From Shewanella yunxiaonensis (GTDB taxonomy: Bacteria; Pseudomonadota; Gammaproteobacteria; Enterobacterales; Shewanellaceae): a stretch of DNA of 64,000 bases. The translations under genes and the position numbers were made by a program. Below the pieces are notes generated by a model. It was not told the origin of the DNA. It worked only from the letters and a program-made list of their open reading frames with translations, and did no database searches. Positions 45,222 to 56,693 of the stretch are shown here, one piece after another. Numbering within the stretch: position 1 is the first letter of the stretch; every line of letters begins with the position of its first letter. The stretch covers positions 1,275,001 to 1,339,000 of the forward strand of contig NZ_CP073587.1 of assembly GCF_018223345.1 (NCBI RefSeq). The letters are read 5' to 3'.

Positions 45222-47702
45222 ATGTCCTATCAGGTGTTAGCCCGTAAGTGGCGACCTGCCAGTTTTGAACAAGTCGTAGGGCAGTCACATGTCCTGCACG
45301 CCCTTGTTAACGCGCTGAATCAGCAACGACTGCATCATGCCTATCTTTTTACTGGTACCCGCGGTGTGGGTAAAACCAGTCTGGCACGTTTATTTGCAAA
45401 AGGGCTTAACTGTGAGCAAGGCATCACTGCAACTCCTTGTGGTAAATGTAGTGCGTGTCAGGAAATCTCTCAGGGACGTTTTGTTGACCTGATTGAGGTG
45501 GATGCGGCTTCACGAACAAAAGTCGATGATACCCGGGAATTATTGGATAACGTTCAGTATCGTCCCACTCGTGGTCGTTTCAAGGTGTACCTCATTGACG
45601 AAGTACATATGCTGTCGCGCAGCAGTTTTAATGCATTGCTGAAAACGCTTGAAGAGCCGCCAGAGCACGTTAAGTTTTTGCTGGCAACCACAGATCCTCA
45701 GAAACTTCCCGTCACCGTGTTGTCACGCTGTCTGCAATTCAATTTGAAGAGCCTGACCCAGGACGAAATCGCCAAGCAGCTGCAGCATATTGTGACAGCT
45801 GAAGCTTTGCCGTTTGAGGCGCAAGCGCTGACATTGTTGGCCAAGGCCGCTAACGGCAGTATGCGTGACGCACTCAGTCTGACCGACCAGGCAATAGCCT
45901 TTGGTGCCGGACAAATAAAACTGCAGCAAGTGCAGACTATGTTGGGGGCCATTGACGAACGTCAGGTCGTCTCATTATTGCAAGCATTGATAAACGCGGA
46001 TATCGCCCCCTTGATGCAGGAAGCTGAACGTATTTTGGCTTTTGGTGCTGATGCCAATGAAGTGCTACGCAGTCTGCTGGAACTGTTGCATCAGATCACC
46101 CTCACACAATTTGCGCCAGCGGCGGCACAGCTGTCGCTATATGCAACACAGATCCAGGAGTTTGCTCAGCAACTGTCAGCAGAACAGGTTCAACTTTACT
46201 ATCAATTATTGCTGCAAGGACGTAAAGACTTGCCATTTGCTCCAGATCCTAAATCGGGTTTGGAGATGGCATTATTACGAGCGGTTGCATTCGTGCCAGA
46301 AACTTCGCCTAAACGGTGGGGTGAAGTAGGTACTAAAGCCACTGTCACTATGACGACGCCCGCTGCAGTGACATCGATACCAGTTTCACAACCGGTTCGG
46401 CAATTGGAGCCGGTCCTATCGTCCATTCCAAACAATGAACTCGCTGAAACCTCAGCATTAGCAGCAGCGGCATCTTCTGTTTCGGCTATCAATGATCCTG
46501 CAGCAGAAGTCGCGGAAGTTATAGACGATGATGACGAGAACGACGATGCTTTTGCCGCTGAACAATCGCTGATTTTATCCCAGGCAGAAAGCATGGGACA
46601 TCGCTATCAGGCAGAGCCATCGGTGGCAGATATCATGTCAGATAGTGCTGTTGACTTGTCAGACGATGAGCCGCCGTTTAAGGATGAATTGACCACGGAT
46701 ATGTTTGCGACAGAAATGTCTGTAGATGTTGAAGCGTCATCAACCGACGATAACGAATCGGCATTATCCGCAGCTGTTAGTGAACCGCTGTTTGGCGACG
46801 ATGTGCTGGATCAGGTATTGGCGACGCGCGATTTGTTATTACAAGACATTGATGCGCTGGCGAACGATGAAGCGCCAGTCGTTATCTCGGAACATCACCA
46901 AAATAACCCCTCAAAAAAAAACGCTGAAAGTTCTGTAAAGGAAATTGCTTCCGCTAATGAAATGGCGGCTAGCAATGATAGTTTATCCGTAGAAGCCTCA
47001 TCGTGTGCTGTTGATGAGGCGGGTGAAGATGATAATGGCGATGTTTATAGTGATTGGCTAGCACAGTCCACTGAGGTTGAGTCGGACCAAACTCTGGGGC
47101 CGTCAGCACTATTAACCGCTGAGGCTATCGAAAATGCTGACCCTCTAGACGCGACCATGTCAGCGGCGACGATATCGAGTAGCGATGCAACTGTTAACTC
47201 CAATATCGACGTGACTGCAGCGGATAAGCCGGTAGCGGTGACTGCAATGGCGGCACCTTCAGGAAATCCAGCCGATTTAGCTTGGTATAAGTTAGTGTCG
47301 GCGATGCCTATTCGTGGACGAGTCAGGCAATTGGCGGCAAATTCCGTGTGTCTGTCTCTCACTGAAAAATGTACGTTGGTACTTAAGCCGGATCAGAAGC
47401 ATTTAGCGGCAGTAGCGGCTATCTCGCAGTTACAGGAGGCGCTAGCTGAAGCATTACAACGCCCATTAACAGTAGAGTTTAGTGTCGGTTCTGACTCCAC
47501 AAGAGAAACCCCGCAAGAGATCCGCCAGCGTTTCAAAAATGAATTGTTAGCCGATGCTGAACAGAAACTGATGGCTGACGCAAATGTGCGTTGGTTAAAA
47601 CAACATATGGGAGCAGACCTTGTGCCTGACTCCCTCAGCTATAACCCAGAACAATTGGCGCATAAAACCGCCTTAATTCCTGATGGACAGCTGCCGCAGT
47701 GA
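45222..47702 (+). CDS. dnaX: DNA polymerase III subunits gamma and tau
   Basis: An 826-aa clamp-loader ATPase, longer than E. coli tau (643). Residues 1-370 hold the AAA+ module: GTRGVGKTSLARLFAKGLNC, zinc module CGKCSACQEI, VYLIDEVHMLS, LLKTLEEPPEHV and SRCLQFNL. About residues 390-680 are acidic and low complexity, which explains the extra length. The last 150 residues are the polymerase-binding domain (LAWYKLVSAMP). A run of nine A at 46913 could give a short gamma form. Confidence 0.95.
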   Translation: MSYQVLARKWRPASFEQVVGQSHVLHALVNALNQQRLHHAYLFTGTRGVGKTSLARLFAKGLNCEQGITATPCGKCSACQEISQGRFVDLIEVDAASRTKVDDTRELLDNVQYRPTRGRFKVYLIDEVHMLSRSSFNALLKTLEEPPEHVKFLLATTDPQKLPVTVLSRCLQFNLKSLTQDEIAKQLQHIVTAEALPFEAQALTLLAKAANGSMRDALSLTDQAIAFGAGQIKLQQVQTMLGAIDERQVVSLLQALINADIAPLMQEAERILAFGADANEVLRSLLELLHQITLTQFAPAAAQLSLYATQIQEFAQQLSAEQVQLYYQLLLQGRKDLPFAPDPKSGLEMALLRAVAFVPETSPKRWGEVGTKATVTMTTPAAVTSIPVSQPVRQLEPVLSSIPNNELAETSALAAAASSVSAINDPAAEVAEVIDDDDENDDAFAAEQSLILSQAESMGHRYQAEPSVADIMSDSAVDLSDDEPPFKDELTTDMFATEMSVDVEASSTDDNESALSAAVSEPLFGDDVLDQVLATRDLLLQDIDALANDEAPVVISEHHQNNPSKKNAESSVKEIASANEMAASNDSLSVEASSCAVDEAGEDDNGDVYSDWLAQSTEVESDQTLGPSALLTAEAIENADPLDATMSAATISSSDATVNSNIDVTAADKPVAVTAMAAPSGNPADLAWYKLVSAMPIRGRVRQLAANSVCLSLTEKCTLVLKPDQKHLAAVAAISQLQEALAEALQRPLTVEFSVGSDSTRETPQEIRQRFKNELLADAEQKLMADANVRWLKQHMGADLVPDSLSYNPEQLAHKTALIPDGQLPQ
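46913..46927 (+). other. dnaX: Putative slippery site giving a short DnaX form
   Basis: Nine A residues read TCA AAA AAA AAC in frame. A one-base backward slip gives AAA CGC TGA, so translation would stop at about residue 568. A stem-loop (attgct/agcaat plus ccgc/gcgg, 46944-46976) lies 22 bases downstream. E. coli makes gamma by such a -1 slip with a nearby stop. Confidence 0.55.
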
Positions 47703-47805
47703 TGCAACTCGGTTTGTGCCAAGCTATGGATTGCCAAGCACGAATATTTGGGTAAGATCAGCGGACTTTAACCTGTCACTCACTGTTAATTGAAGAGATA
47801 ACGTT

Positions 47806-48135
47806 ATGTTTGGAAAAGGTGGAATGGGCAATCTGATGAAGCAGGCCCAGATGATGCAAGAACGTATGGCAAAAGTGCAGGAAGAGATTGCCCGCATGGA
47901 AGTTACTGGTGAGTCAGGCGCCGGACTGGTAAAAGTGACAATGACCGGTAATCACAGCGTACGCAAGGTCGAAATCGACCCAAGTCTGCTGGAAGATGAT
48001 AAAGAGATGTTGGAAGATCTTATCGCTGCCGCTTGTAACGATGCTGCTCGTCGCGTTGAAGAAAATCAGAAAGAGAAAATGGCTCAGGTCACTGGCGGTA
48101 TGCAATTACCTCCAGGCATGAAACTGCCATTCTGA
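47806..48135 (+). CDS. ybaB: YbaB/EbfC nucleoid-associated protein
   Basis: A 109-aa DNA-binding protein: [40 protein letters not shown] and a PGMKLPF end. It lies between dnaX and recR, the standard order. Confidence 0.96.
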   Translation: MFGKGGMGNLMKQAQMMQERMAKVQEEIARMEVTGESGAGLVKVTMTGNHSVRKVEIDPSLLEDDKEMLEDLIAAACNDAARRVEENQKEKMAQVTGGMQLPPGMKLPF

Positions 48136-48155
48136 TCAGAAATGTGGATTAGACG

Positions 48156-48755
48156 ATGAAATTCAGTCCATTGGTGGACGAGCTTATCCAGTCATTGCGC
48201 TGCTTACCGGGCGTTGGCCCCAAGTCGGCACAGCGGATGGCATTTCAGTTGTTGGAGCGGGATCGTAAATCCGGTCTGCAATTGGCAGATGCGCTGGATA
48301 AAGCGATGAAAGAGGTTGGCCATTGCCAGTCATGTCGCACCTTCACTGAAGAGTCATTGTGTCCGATTTGTGGTAGTGCCAGACGTGGGCATGCTGACAC
48401 TATTTGTGTGGTAGAAACGCCTGCCGACGTTTTGGCAATTGAAGCCGGTGGCCATTACAGTGGTCGTTACTTTGTTCTGCTGGGACACCTGTCACCATTA
48501 GACGGTATTGGCCCTGATGAATTAGGCCTGGCGCTACTGGAACAACACCTCTCCAGCGGCCAAATCAATGAACTGATCCTAGCAACCAATCCCACCGTTG
48601 AAGGAGATGCTACCGCACATTTCATCGCCGACATCGCTCACCGCTACCAGGTCAAAGTCAGTCGTATCGCTCACGGTGTGCCGGTGGGTGGTGAATTAGA
48701 ATATGTTGATAGCACGACATTGGCGTTGTCATTTAACGGTCGTCTGCCGCTGTAA
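48156..48755 (+). CDS. recR: Recombination mediator RecR
   Basis: A 199-aa RecFOR partner: [17 protein letters not shown] (HhH), zinc site CQSCRTF...CPICG, and a Toprim domain ([26 protein letters not shown]). Confidence 0.97.
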   Translation: MKFSPLVDELIQSLRCLPGVGPKSAQRMAFQLLERDRKSGLQLADALDKAMKEVGHCQSCRTFTEESLCPICGSARRGHADTICVVETPADVLAIEAGGHYSGRYFVLLGHLSPLDGIGPDELGLALLEQHLSSGQINELILATNPTVEGDATAHFIADIAHRYQVKVSRIAHGVPVGGELEYVDSTTLALSFNGRLPL

Positions 48756-48781
48756 TTTTGTTTATCCAAGTTTGCCAATGT

Positions 48782-48810
48782 AGCCCTGCACCCGCGGGGC
48801 TATATTTTTT
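48782..48810 (+). terminator. Terminator after recR
   Basis: tagccc / gggcta-type stem followed by tatttttttc. Confidence 0.8.
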
Positions 48811-48927
48811 TCAGTGCTCGCTTTTTATTACTGAGCCCTTGAAAAAATATTCATGGCCCCCACTTTAACTAACAGTCCAATTTGGTGTGTTTTAACCATT
48901 AGTTAGCGATAAACGAAGGAACTATTC

Positions 48928-50841
48928 ATGTCACAACAAGAAACTCTTGGTTTTCAAGCTGAAGTGAAGCAGCTTTTGCATTTGATGATCCACTCTTTGT
49001 ACTCCAACAAAGAGATTTTCTTGCGTGAACTGGTGTCAAATGCCGCCGATGCCGCTGATAAGCTGCGTTATCTGGCTCTGACAAATGATTCACTGTACGA
49101 AGGCGATGGTGAATTGCGAGTACGCATCACCACCGATAAAGACAAAGGCACAGTGACTATTGATGATAACGGTATTGGTATGACCCGTGAGGGTGTGATT
49201 GAACACCTCGGTACCATTGCCAAATCAGGCACTGCGGAATTTTTCAAAAATCTGTCTGGTGATGCGGCCAAAGATTCACAGCTCATCGGCCAGTTTGGTG
49301 TTGGCTTTTATTCTGCCTTTATCGTGGCAGATAAAGTGACTGTACGCACCCGTGCCGCAGGTGCTAAGCCGGAAGAGGCTGTGCTGTGGGAATCTAATGG
49401 CGAAGGTAGCTTTACCGTTGACAACATCGTTAAAGAAAACCGTGGCACTGAAATTACCCTCTATCTGCGTGAAGACGAGAAAGAATTTGCCGATGATTGG
49501 CGCCTGAAATCGATCATTACTAAGTATTCAGACCATATCTCCATTCCGGTAGAAATGTGGCAGGAAGGTACCCCAGAAAAAGAGGGGCCTGATGGTGAAA
49601 AAATTCCAGCGACTGAAGGTCACTGGCAGGTAATGAACAAAGCGACCGCATTGTGGAACCGTAACAAGGCGGATATCTCTGATGAAGAGTATCAAGAGTT
49701 CTACAAGCATATTTCTCATGATTTTAGCGATCCGCTGCTGTGGAGTCACAACCGGGTAGAAGGTAAACAGGAATACACCAGTCTGCTGTATATCCCATCC
49801 AAAGCGCCTTGGGATCTGTGGAATCGCGATTACAAACATGGTCTGAAGTTGTTCGTACAGCGCGTATTCATCATGGATGATGCAGAGCAGTTCATGCCAT
49901 CTTACCTGCGTTTTGTGAAGGGCTTGATTGATTCCAATGATTTGCCACTGAACGTTTCCCGCGAAATATTGCAGGATAATAAAGTGACTCAGGCGCTGCG
50001 TAGTGCCTTAACCAAACGTGTACTGAGCATGCTGGAAAAATTGGCACAGGATGATGCCGAAAAATACCAGCAATTCTGGACCGAGTTTGGTCAGGTATTA
50101 AAAGAAGGTCCGGCAGAGGACTGGAGCAATAAAGAACGTATTGCCGGTCTGTTGCGCTTTGCTTCAACTCACAATGACAATGCGACTCAGAATGTATCAC
50201 TGGATGCCTACATCGAACGCATGAAAGAAGGGCAAAAGAACATCTACTACATAGTTGCTGACAGCTATGAAGCAGCTGCTCACAGCCCGCATCTGGAACA
50301 GTTACGTAAGAAAGATGTGGAAGTATTGCTATTATCTGATCGTATTGATGAATGGTTAATTAGCCATCTCAACGAATACAAAGATAAGCAATTGCATTCT
50401 GTGACTCGCGGCGATCTGGACTTAGGCGATTTGGAAGATGCCGAAGAGAAAGCCGAAAAGGAAAAACTGGTCACCGAATCAGAAGGACTGGTGAAGCGGA
50501 TCAAGGATGCGTTGGGGGATAAGGTCAGTGACGTGCGGATCACCACTCGTCTGACGGATACTCCCGCCTGCGTCGTTGTCGGCGAAGGTGAAATGTCGAC
50601 TCAAATGATTAAGTTGATGCAGGCCGCAGGTCAACCGGTTCCAGAAGTGAAGCCGATCTTTGAGATTAATCCGGCACATCCATTGGTAAAACGCCTGGAT
50701 GATGAGCAGGACGAAAGTCGTTTTGCAGACTGGAGTAATTTATTATTGCAACAGTCGCTGCTGTCAGAAAAAGGTAGCTTGTCAGATCCGTCCTCCTTTG
50801 TTGGATTGGTCAACAAAATGTTGCTAGATGGCCTGAAGTAG
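48928..50841 (+). CDS. htpG: Molecular chaperone HtpG (Hsp90)
   Basis: A 637-aa chaperone. GHKL ATP site: [26 protein letters not shown] and [12 protein letters not shown]. Expected length for bacterial Hsp90. In Shewanella it is heat-induced, but I saw no clear heat-shock promoter. Confidence 0.97.
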   Translation: MSQQETLGFQAEVKQLLHLMIHSLYSNKEIFLRELVSNAADAADKLRYLALTNDSLYEGDGELRVRITTDKDKGTVTIDDNGIGMTREGVIEHLGTIAKSGTAEFFKNLSGDAAKDSQLIGQFGVGFYSAFIVADKVTVRTRAAGAKPEEAVLWESNGEGSFTVDNIVKENRGTEITLYLREDEKEFADDWRLKSIITKYSDHISIPVEMWQEGTPEKEGPDGEKIPATEGHWQVMNKATALWNRNKADISDEEYQEFYKHISHDFSDPLLWSHNRVEGKQEYTSLLYIPSKAPWDLWNRDYKHGLKLFVQRVFIMDDAEQFMPSYLRFVKGLIDSNDLPLNVSREILQDNKVTQALRSALTKRVLSMLEKLAQDDAEKYQQFWTEFGQVLKEGPAEDWSNKERIAGLLRFASTHNDNATQNVSLDAYIERMKEGQKNIYYIVADSYEAAAHSPHLEQLRKKDVEVLLLSDRIDEWLISHLNEYKDKQLHSVTRGDLDLGDLEDAEEKAEKEKLVTESEGLVKRIKDALGDKVSDVRITTRLTDTPACVVVGEGEMSTQMIKLMQAAGQPVPEVKPIFEINPAHPLVKRLDDEQDESRFADWSNLLLQQSLLSEKGSLSDPSSFVGLVNKMLLDGLK

Positions 50842-50850
50842 GCCGATAGA

Positions 50851-50875
50851 AAGGGGCCATTTGCGGCCCCTTCTT
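50851..50875 (+). terminator. Terminator after htpG
   Basis: Stem aaggggcc / ggcccctt, then cttatt. Confidence 0.8.
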
Positions 50876-50945
50876 ATTAATCCTGACGTGTAAAACGTAA
50901 TTATTTAATGAATCATTACCTGCGGACCTGTTCCCGGGAATAACG

Positions 50946-51791
50946 ATGGAAACCACTATGGAACTTACTCGCGACAATATTCAACAAGTGGTGGAGCTTT
51001 CCAAGCAGCAACTGGTGGCGCTGGTCTTCTGGGCCGAGCAGATGCCGGAAAGTACAGCGTTGCTGCAGACCATGGAGCAGCTCTGTGCGACTTTCCGGGG
51101 GCAACTGCAGTTGGCCTCTGTTAACTGTGAAACGCAGTTGGAGTTAGCTTCTTATTTCCAAATTCGTAGCTTGCCAACCACTTTGCTGCTAAGCCAAGGA
51201 CAACCCGTAGATGGCTTTGCTGGCGTACAGAGTCGGGAACAGATCCTCGCTATTTTGCAAAAACATCTGCCTGCAGCCTGGGAATTGAAATTGAATGAGG
51301 CTAAGGCTCAGTTGCAAAAGGGGGATGCGAATGCAGCCTTGGCATTACTGAAAGACGCTTATGCAGAAGAGGACTCGGCTCTTGTGGCTTTGCCTTATGC
51401 TGAAGCATGCCTGCTAACGGGTGATTTGGCGACCGCTAAAACCCTGTTGGCGACCATTAAATTGGCGGATCAGGATGGTTATTATAACTCTTTAGTTTCA
51501 CAGCTCGATCTTGCAGAAAAGGCGGCTGATACACCTGAAATTCGTGCGTTACAACAACAGTTAGATGCGCAGCCAGAGGATGTTGAGACATTGCAAAAGC
51601 TCGCAACAGCACTGCATCAGGCCCACCGCGATGAAGAAGCATTGGAATTGCTATTTACACCTTTGTCGCGCGATTTAACGTTGGGGAACGGTGCCGTTAA
51701 ACAACAACTGCTCACCTTATTATCAGCCTTGGGGCAGGGTAATGCCCTCGCCAGTCAATATCGACGCAAGTTATACAGCTTATTGTATTAA
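50946..51791 (+). CDS. cnoX: Thioredoxin-like chaperedoxin CnoX (YbbN)
   Basis: A 281-aa protein: thioredoxin fold at 1-110 followed by tetratricopeptide-like helices. The usual CxxC position reads FWAEQMPES, so no catalytic cysteines; a single Cys is in VNCETQ. In E. coli this protein hands clients to GroEL and DnaK. It sits between htpG and adk. ATG 50958 is an alternative start. Confidence 0.88.
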   Translation: METTMELTRDNIQQVVELSKQQLVALVFWAEQMPESTALLQTMEQLCATFRGQLQLASVNCETQLELASYFQIRSLPTTLLLSQGQPVDGFAGVQSREQILAILQKHLPAAWELKLNEAKAQLQKGDANAALALLKDAYAEEDSALVALPYAEACLLTGDLATAKTLLATIKLADQDGYYNSLVSQLDLAEKAADTPEIRALQQQLDAQPEDVETLQKLATALHQAHRDEEALELLFTPLSRDLTLGNGAVKQQLLTLLSALGQGNALASQYRRKLYSLLY

Positions 51792-51836
51792 TCGATAATT
51801 ACGGCAAATTCCTCCAATAACTCAATAAATTATTGA

Positions 51837-52610
<774 letters not shown>

Positions 52611-52642
52611 GCTATCGGTAAACCCGATTCTCATAATTGGAA

Positions 52643-52667
52643 AAAGTCCGCCATTGCGGACTTTTTT
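52643..52667 (+). terminator. Terminator after adk
   Basis: Stem aaagtccgc / gcggacttt with T7. Confidence 0.92.
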
Positions 52668-52721
52668 TATGTTTTCAGCGGTGTTACCTTGACGCCATGT
52701 TATTTCAATCGGAAATCTGCC

Positions 52722-53717
52722 GTGTCACACAGTCATCCGCCTTTTGGAGTTTTGCTGGTTAACTTAGGGACGCCTACCGCACCTACCAAAGAAGCCGTCC
52801 GCGCCTTTCTAAAACAGTTTCTGAGCGATCCGCGAGTTGTCGATCTGCCCGCCTGGAAATGGCAACCTATTCTGCAGGGCATTATTTTGAATATTCGCCC
52901 GGCAAAAGTAGCTAAACTCTATCAGTCTATCTGGTGGCAAGAGGGATCTCCTTTGATGGTGATCAGTAAACGTCAACAGCTAGCATTAACCAACCAGTTG
53001 GCTTCCCGACTCGGGGTGTCTGTTCCGGTTGCTTTGGGCATGAGTTACGGCAGTCCTTCGCTTGCTGATGGTCTGGACGAGCTACAACGTGCCGGCGTCG
53101 ATAAAGTGTTGGTGCTGCCGTTATACCCTCAATATTCTTGCTCTACCGTTGCCAGCGTTTTTGACGGAGTGGCAGCCGCATTGAAACCTCGTCGAAATAT
53201 TCCAGAACTGCGCTTCGTAAAAGATTATCACGATCGCAATGGATACATTGCCGCATTGGCAGATAGTATCCGCAATCACTGGCAACAGTATGGTAAGGCT
53301 GACAAACTGCTGTTTTCATTTCACGGGGTACCAGAGCGATACATTAATGAAGGCGATCCCTATAAAAGTCAGTGTCTGCAGACTGCCGCGCTGGTGGCCA
53401 AGCATTTGGCACTGTCAGCAGTTGAGTGGCAAGTATGTTTCCAGTCTCGATTTGGTAAGGAGCCTTGGCTGACACCCTATACGGACGAATTGCTTGCTAG
53501 CTTACCGGCTAATGGCGTTAAATCCGTGGATATTATCAGCCCGGCATTTGCGGCTGATTGTTTGGAGACGCTGGAAGAAATAGCGCAAGGTGGCAAAGAG
53601 ACCTTTCTGCATGCCGGTGGTGAACAATATCGTTTTGTCTCCTGTCTTAACGACAGTGAGCAACATATGGCATTCCTGGCGGATTTAGTGGTTTCTCACA
53701 CAGAAAATTGGCGATAA
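52722..53717 (+). CDS. hemH: Ferrochelatase
   Basis: A 331-aa enzyme that inserts iron into protoporphyrin. It has GVLLVNLGTPTAPT, the His in FSFHGVPERYI, QSRFGKEPWL and FAADCLETLEEI with the metal-site Glu. I chose GTG 52722 from the family start; TTG 52689 would add 11 residues. Confidence 0.94.
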   Translation: MSHSHPPFGVLLVNLGTPTAPTKEAVRAFLKQFLSDPRVVDLPAWKWQPILQGIILNIRPAKVAKLYQSIWWQEGSPLMVISKRQQLALTNQLASRLGVSVPVALGMSYGSPSLADGLDELQRAGVDKVLVLPLYPQYSCSTVASVFDGVAAALKPRRNIPELRFVKDYHDRNGYIAALADSIRNHWQQYGKADKLLFSFHGVPERYINEGDPYKSQCLQTAALVAKHLALSAVEWQVCFQSRFGKEPWLTPYTDELLASLPANGVKSVDIISPAFAADCLETLEEIAQGGKETFLHAGGEQYRFVSCLNDSEQHMAFLADLVVSHTENWR

Positions 53718-53765
53718 CAGCGCTGGAGAGTCTCCAGTGATGTGGTAAAATTCAACGCAATTCAG

Positions 53766-53795
53766 CTGCCGCTAATACGCGGCAGTTTTATTTTG
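53766..53795 (+). terminator. Terminator after hemH
   Basis: Stem ctgccgc / gcggcag and ttttattttg. Confidence 0.8.
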
Positions 53796-53823
53796 TTCTT
53801 CTCGCTGAAAACAGAGAGTTACC

Positions 53824-55128
53824 ATGAAGTTTCCAGGACAACGAAAATCCAAACACTACTTCCCGGTTAAAAATCGCGATCCACTATTGGCCCAATTGAC
53901 GACTCAACCATTGCCGGTTAACACCTGGATTTGTGGGATCGATCAGACGCTGGTGGATATTGAAGCGCAGATAGACGATCAGTTGCTGGCGGACTATGGT
54001 TTGCCCAAAGGAAACTCTACGTTAATTGATGATATTGCGGCGCAGCGTTTGTATCAGCAATTACAGCAACAACAGTTGATTACTGGAGAATTTGCTGGCG
54101 GGACTATCGGTAACACAGTACACAACTACTCTGTGTTGGCAGATGATCGCTCAGTGTTATTTGGCGTGATGAGCAAACAGATTGAAGTCGGAAGTTATGC
54201 CTATCGTTATCTGTGCCACACCTCGTCAAAAGTCGATTTAGATTATTTGCAGCCAGTTAATGGCCCTATTGGGCGCTGCTTTACACTGATATCTGCTGAA
54301 GGCGAAAGGACATTTGCCATCAGTAAAGGGGCTATGGATAAGCTCACGCCAGAACACATCAGTAAGCCATTAATACAGGGCGGAGCTGCACTGGTGTTAA
54401 CAGCGTATCTGATGCGTGCAAATAAAGAAGACGGTATCGGCGAGGCAGCAATGCAGGCAATTGCATATGCTAAGGCTGCAGATGTCCCAGTAGTCCTGAC
54501 GCTTGGCACCCGCTTTTTGATAGAGGAAGATCCGCAGTTCTGGCAAGATTTTATCCGTGAACATATAACGGTACTGGCGATGAACGAGGACGAAGGTGCT
54601 GCGTTGACCGGCTTTGACGATCCGCTGTTGGCTTCGGAAAAAGCACTGGAGTGGTGTGATATGGTGTTGACTACTGCTGGTGCTACTGGATTATATACAG
54701 CGGGCTATGCAGACGAAGCTGAAAAACGCGAAACTGCTCATTTGTTGCTCCCAGGCAGTATTCCCGAATTTAACCGGTATGAATTTTCCCGTCCCAAACG
54801 TAAACGTGATTGCGATAATCCGATTAAGGTTTTCGCTCATATTTCTCCTTACATGGGCGGACCGGATAAGATCCTCAACACTAATGGTGCTGGAGATGGC
54901 GCACTTGCCGCGCTGTTGCATGATTTGGCAGCGAATTATTATCACAAAGCGCGGGTTCCTGGATCTATCAAACATAAGCGTGGCGGACTGTGTTACTCCT
55001 CTTTTTCGCAGATATGCAAATATGCTAATCGTGTGGCTTATGAAGTCCTTGCGCAGAATAGTCCTCGCTTATCCAGAGGATTACCGGAAAGGGAAGATAG
55101 TCTGGAAGAAGCTTACTGGGAACGGTAA
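53824..55128 (+). CDS. gsk: Inosine-guanosine kinase
   Basis: A 434-aa PfkB-family kinase, the same size as E. coli Gsk. It has FAGGTIGNTVHNYSVLADD and the C-terminal signature NTNGAGDGALAALLHDL with the catalytic Asp. Purine salvage, with apt and adk nearby. Confidence 0.95.
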   Translation: MKFPGQRKSKHYFPVKNRDPLLAQLTTQPLPVNTWICGIDQTLVDIEAQIDDQLLADYGLPKGNSTLIDDIAAQRLYQQLQQQQLITGEFAGGTIGNTVHNYSVLADDRSVLFGVMSKQIEVGSYAYRYLCHTSSKVDLDYLQPVNGPIGRCFTLISAEGERTFAISKGAMDKLTPEHISKPLIQGGAALVLTAYLMRANKEDGIGEAAMQAIAYAKAADVPVVLTLGTRFLIEEDPQFWQDFIREHITVLAMNEDEGAALTGFDDPLLASEKALEWCDMVLTTAGATGLYTAGYADEAEKRETAHLLLPGSIPEFNRYEFSRPKRKRDCDNPIKVFAHISPYMGGPDKILNTNGAGDGALAALLHDLAANYYHKARVPGSIKHKRGGLCYSSFSQICKYANRVAYEVLAQNSPRLSRGLPEREDSLEEAYWER

Positions 55129-55139
55129 CTGTGATAATG

Positions 55140-55166
55140 AAAAAAGGCGCCTTAGGCGCCTTTTTT
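55140..55166. terminator. Bidirectional terminator
   Basis: Perfect stem aaaaaaggcgcc / ggcgcctttttt with tta loop between convergent genes; U-runs on both strands. Confidence 0.92.
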
Positions 55167-55178
55167 CAACCTAGCTGA

Positions 55179-56483
55179 CTACTCAGCTTCAGTTTTGGGG
55201 ACGAAATTACGCAGCTTTCCTGCTTCAGGATCATGATATATCTCTGAATCAAAAGCTTTTTCACTCTTAGCAACAATCAATGTGGCGACACTGTCACCGG
55301 TAATGTTTACTGCGGTGCGCACCATATCCAATAGACGGTCTACCCCCAGAATTAGTGCAATACCTTCAACTGGAAGTCCAACCTGTTTTAACACCATTGC
55401 CAGCATTACCAGACCAACACCCGGCACCCCAGCGGTTCCGATCGATGCTAACGTTGCGGTAACGACAACTGAAAAATAGTCTTGGATAGAAAGATGGATA
55501 CCATAGACTTGCGCGATAAATACAGTCGCAACCCCTTGCATGATGGCGGTGCCATCCATATTGACTGTGGCACCGAGTGGCAGCGTAAAAGATGCTACGC
55601 GGTTATCGACGCCTAGTCGGTGTTCTGCTGTTTCCATATTGACGGGTAGGGTGGCATTTGAACTGGCTGTACTGAAGGCAAACAGCTGGGCATCACGCAT
55701 CTTGCGGATAAAAATCAGTGGATTTAGGCCTGTGAACAGTTTCAGTAGCATTGGATACACTACAAATCCGTGGAACAGCAATACACCGATAACGACGCCA
55801 AAGTACTTAACGACATCGCCAAAGGTTTCAAGCCCCAGTGTTAGTGCCAACTTACCCATCAAAGCAAATACGCCCAAAGGCGCCAGATACATTACCAGCG
55901 TCACAACGCGCATGATAACTTCATTGAGATCTTCAAATACTGCCGCTACCCGACGGCCTTTGTCTCCTACATGTGACACGGCAAAGCCAAAAATCACTGC
56001 GAAGATAATGATCTGTAACATGTTGCCGTCAGTCATCGCTTTTATAGGGTTTGTGGGTACGATGCTGATAATCACCTGGGCTAAGCTTGGCGCTTCTTTG
56101 GCATCATAGGCCAAATTCGCCGTGGAAAGCGTATTGCTGCCTGGATGGATAATGACGGCGATAAAGATCGCCACAACTAAAGCAACCGCAGTAGTGAACA
56201 GATAAAATGCTAGGGTCTTACCGCCCAGACGACCTAATTTTGAAGGTTCGCTGAGCGAACTGGTACCACATACCAGTGAGATAAAGACCAAGGGTACAAC
56301 CAGCATCTTCAGACAGTTAATAAAAATCGTTCCAATAACATTAAGTACACCATCTGTGATGTATTCCTTGACAAACTGACTGTCAGGAAACGCATTGCGC
56401 AGAATTAGACCTACGACAACACCGAGCACCATGGCAATTAAGATTTTGCCGGTTAGCCCTATCTTCCTCTTCATAAACGCCAT
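55179..56483 (-). CDS. Dicarboxylate/amino acid:cation symporter (GltP/DctA type)
   Basis: A 434-aa carrier of the DAACS family: [44 protein letters not shown] and IGTAGVPGVGLVMLAMVL. The substrate (glutamate, aspartate or C4-dicarboxylate) is not certain. aggaa precedes ATG 56483 on the minus strand. Confidence 0.93.
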   Translation of the reverse strand: MAFMKRKIGLTGKILIAMVLGVVVGLILRNAFPDSQFVKEYITDGVLNVIGTIFINCLKMLVVPLVFISLVCGTSSLSEPSKLGRLGGKTLAFYLFTTAVALVVAIFIAVIIHPGSNTLSTANLAYDAKEAPSLAQVIISIVPTNPIKAMTDGNMLQIIIFAVIFGFAVSHVGDKGRRVAAVFEDLNEVIMRVVTLVMYLAPLGVFALMGKLALTLGLETFGDVVKYFGVVIGVLLFHGFVVYPMLLKLFTGLNPLIFIRKMRDAQLFAFSTASSNATLPVNMETAEHRLGVDNRVASFTLPLGATVNMDGTAIMQGVATVFIAQVYGIHLSIQDYFSVVVTATLASIGTAGVPGVGLVMLAMVLKQVGLPVEGIALILGVDRLLDMVRTAVNITGDSVATLIVAKSEKAFDSEIYHDPEAGKLRNFVPKTEAE

Positions 56484-56693
56484 AATTATTCCTGTAAATT
56501 TATAGATTTTATTCTTGGCGCCCTAAGCCTATCAAGAAAGCGCAATTCAGGGAATATTGGACCATAGATATTGAAAGTAAATACATGTCCATGAAATGAT
56601 AAAAATGAAATCATTGTGTGAATATAATGTTTATTTTAAGCTGTAACGCATATAAAAATATTTAAGTTCAAATATATGACAAGGAGGCTGACA

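Noticed and set aside
46202..46594. 130-codon antisense frame in dnaX
   Set aside because: Low-complexity mirror of the acidic linker of tau.
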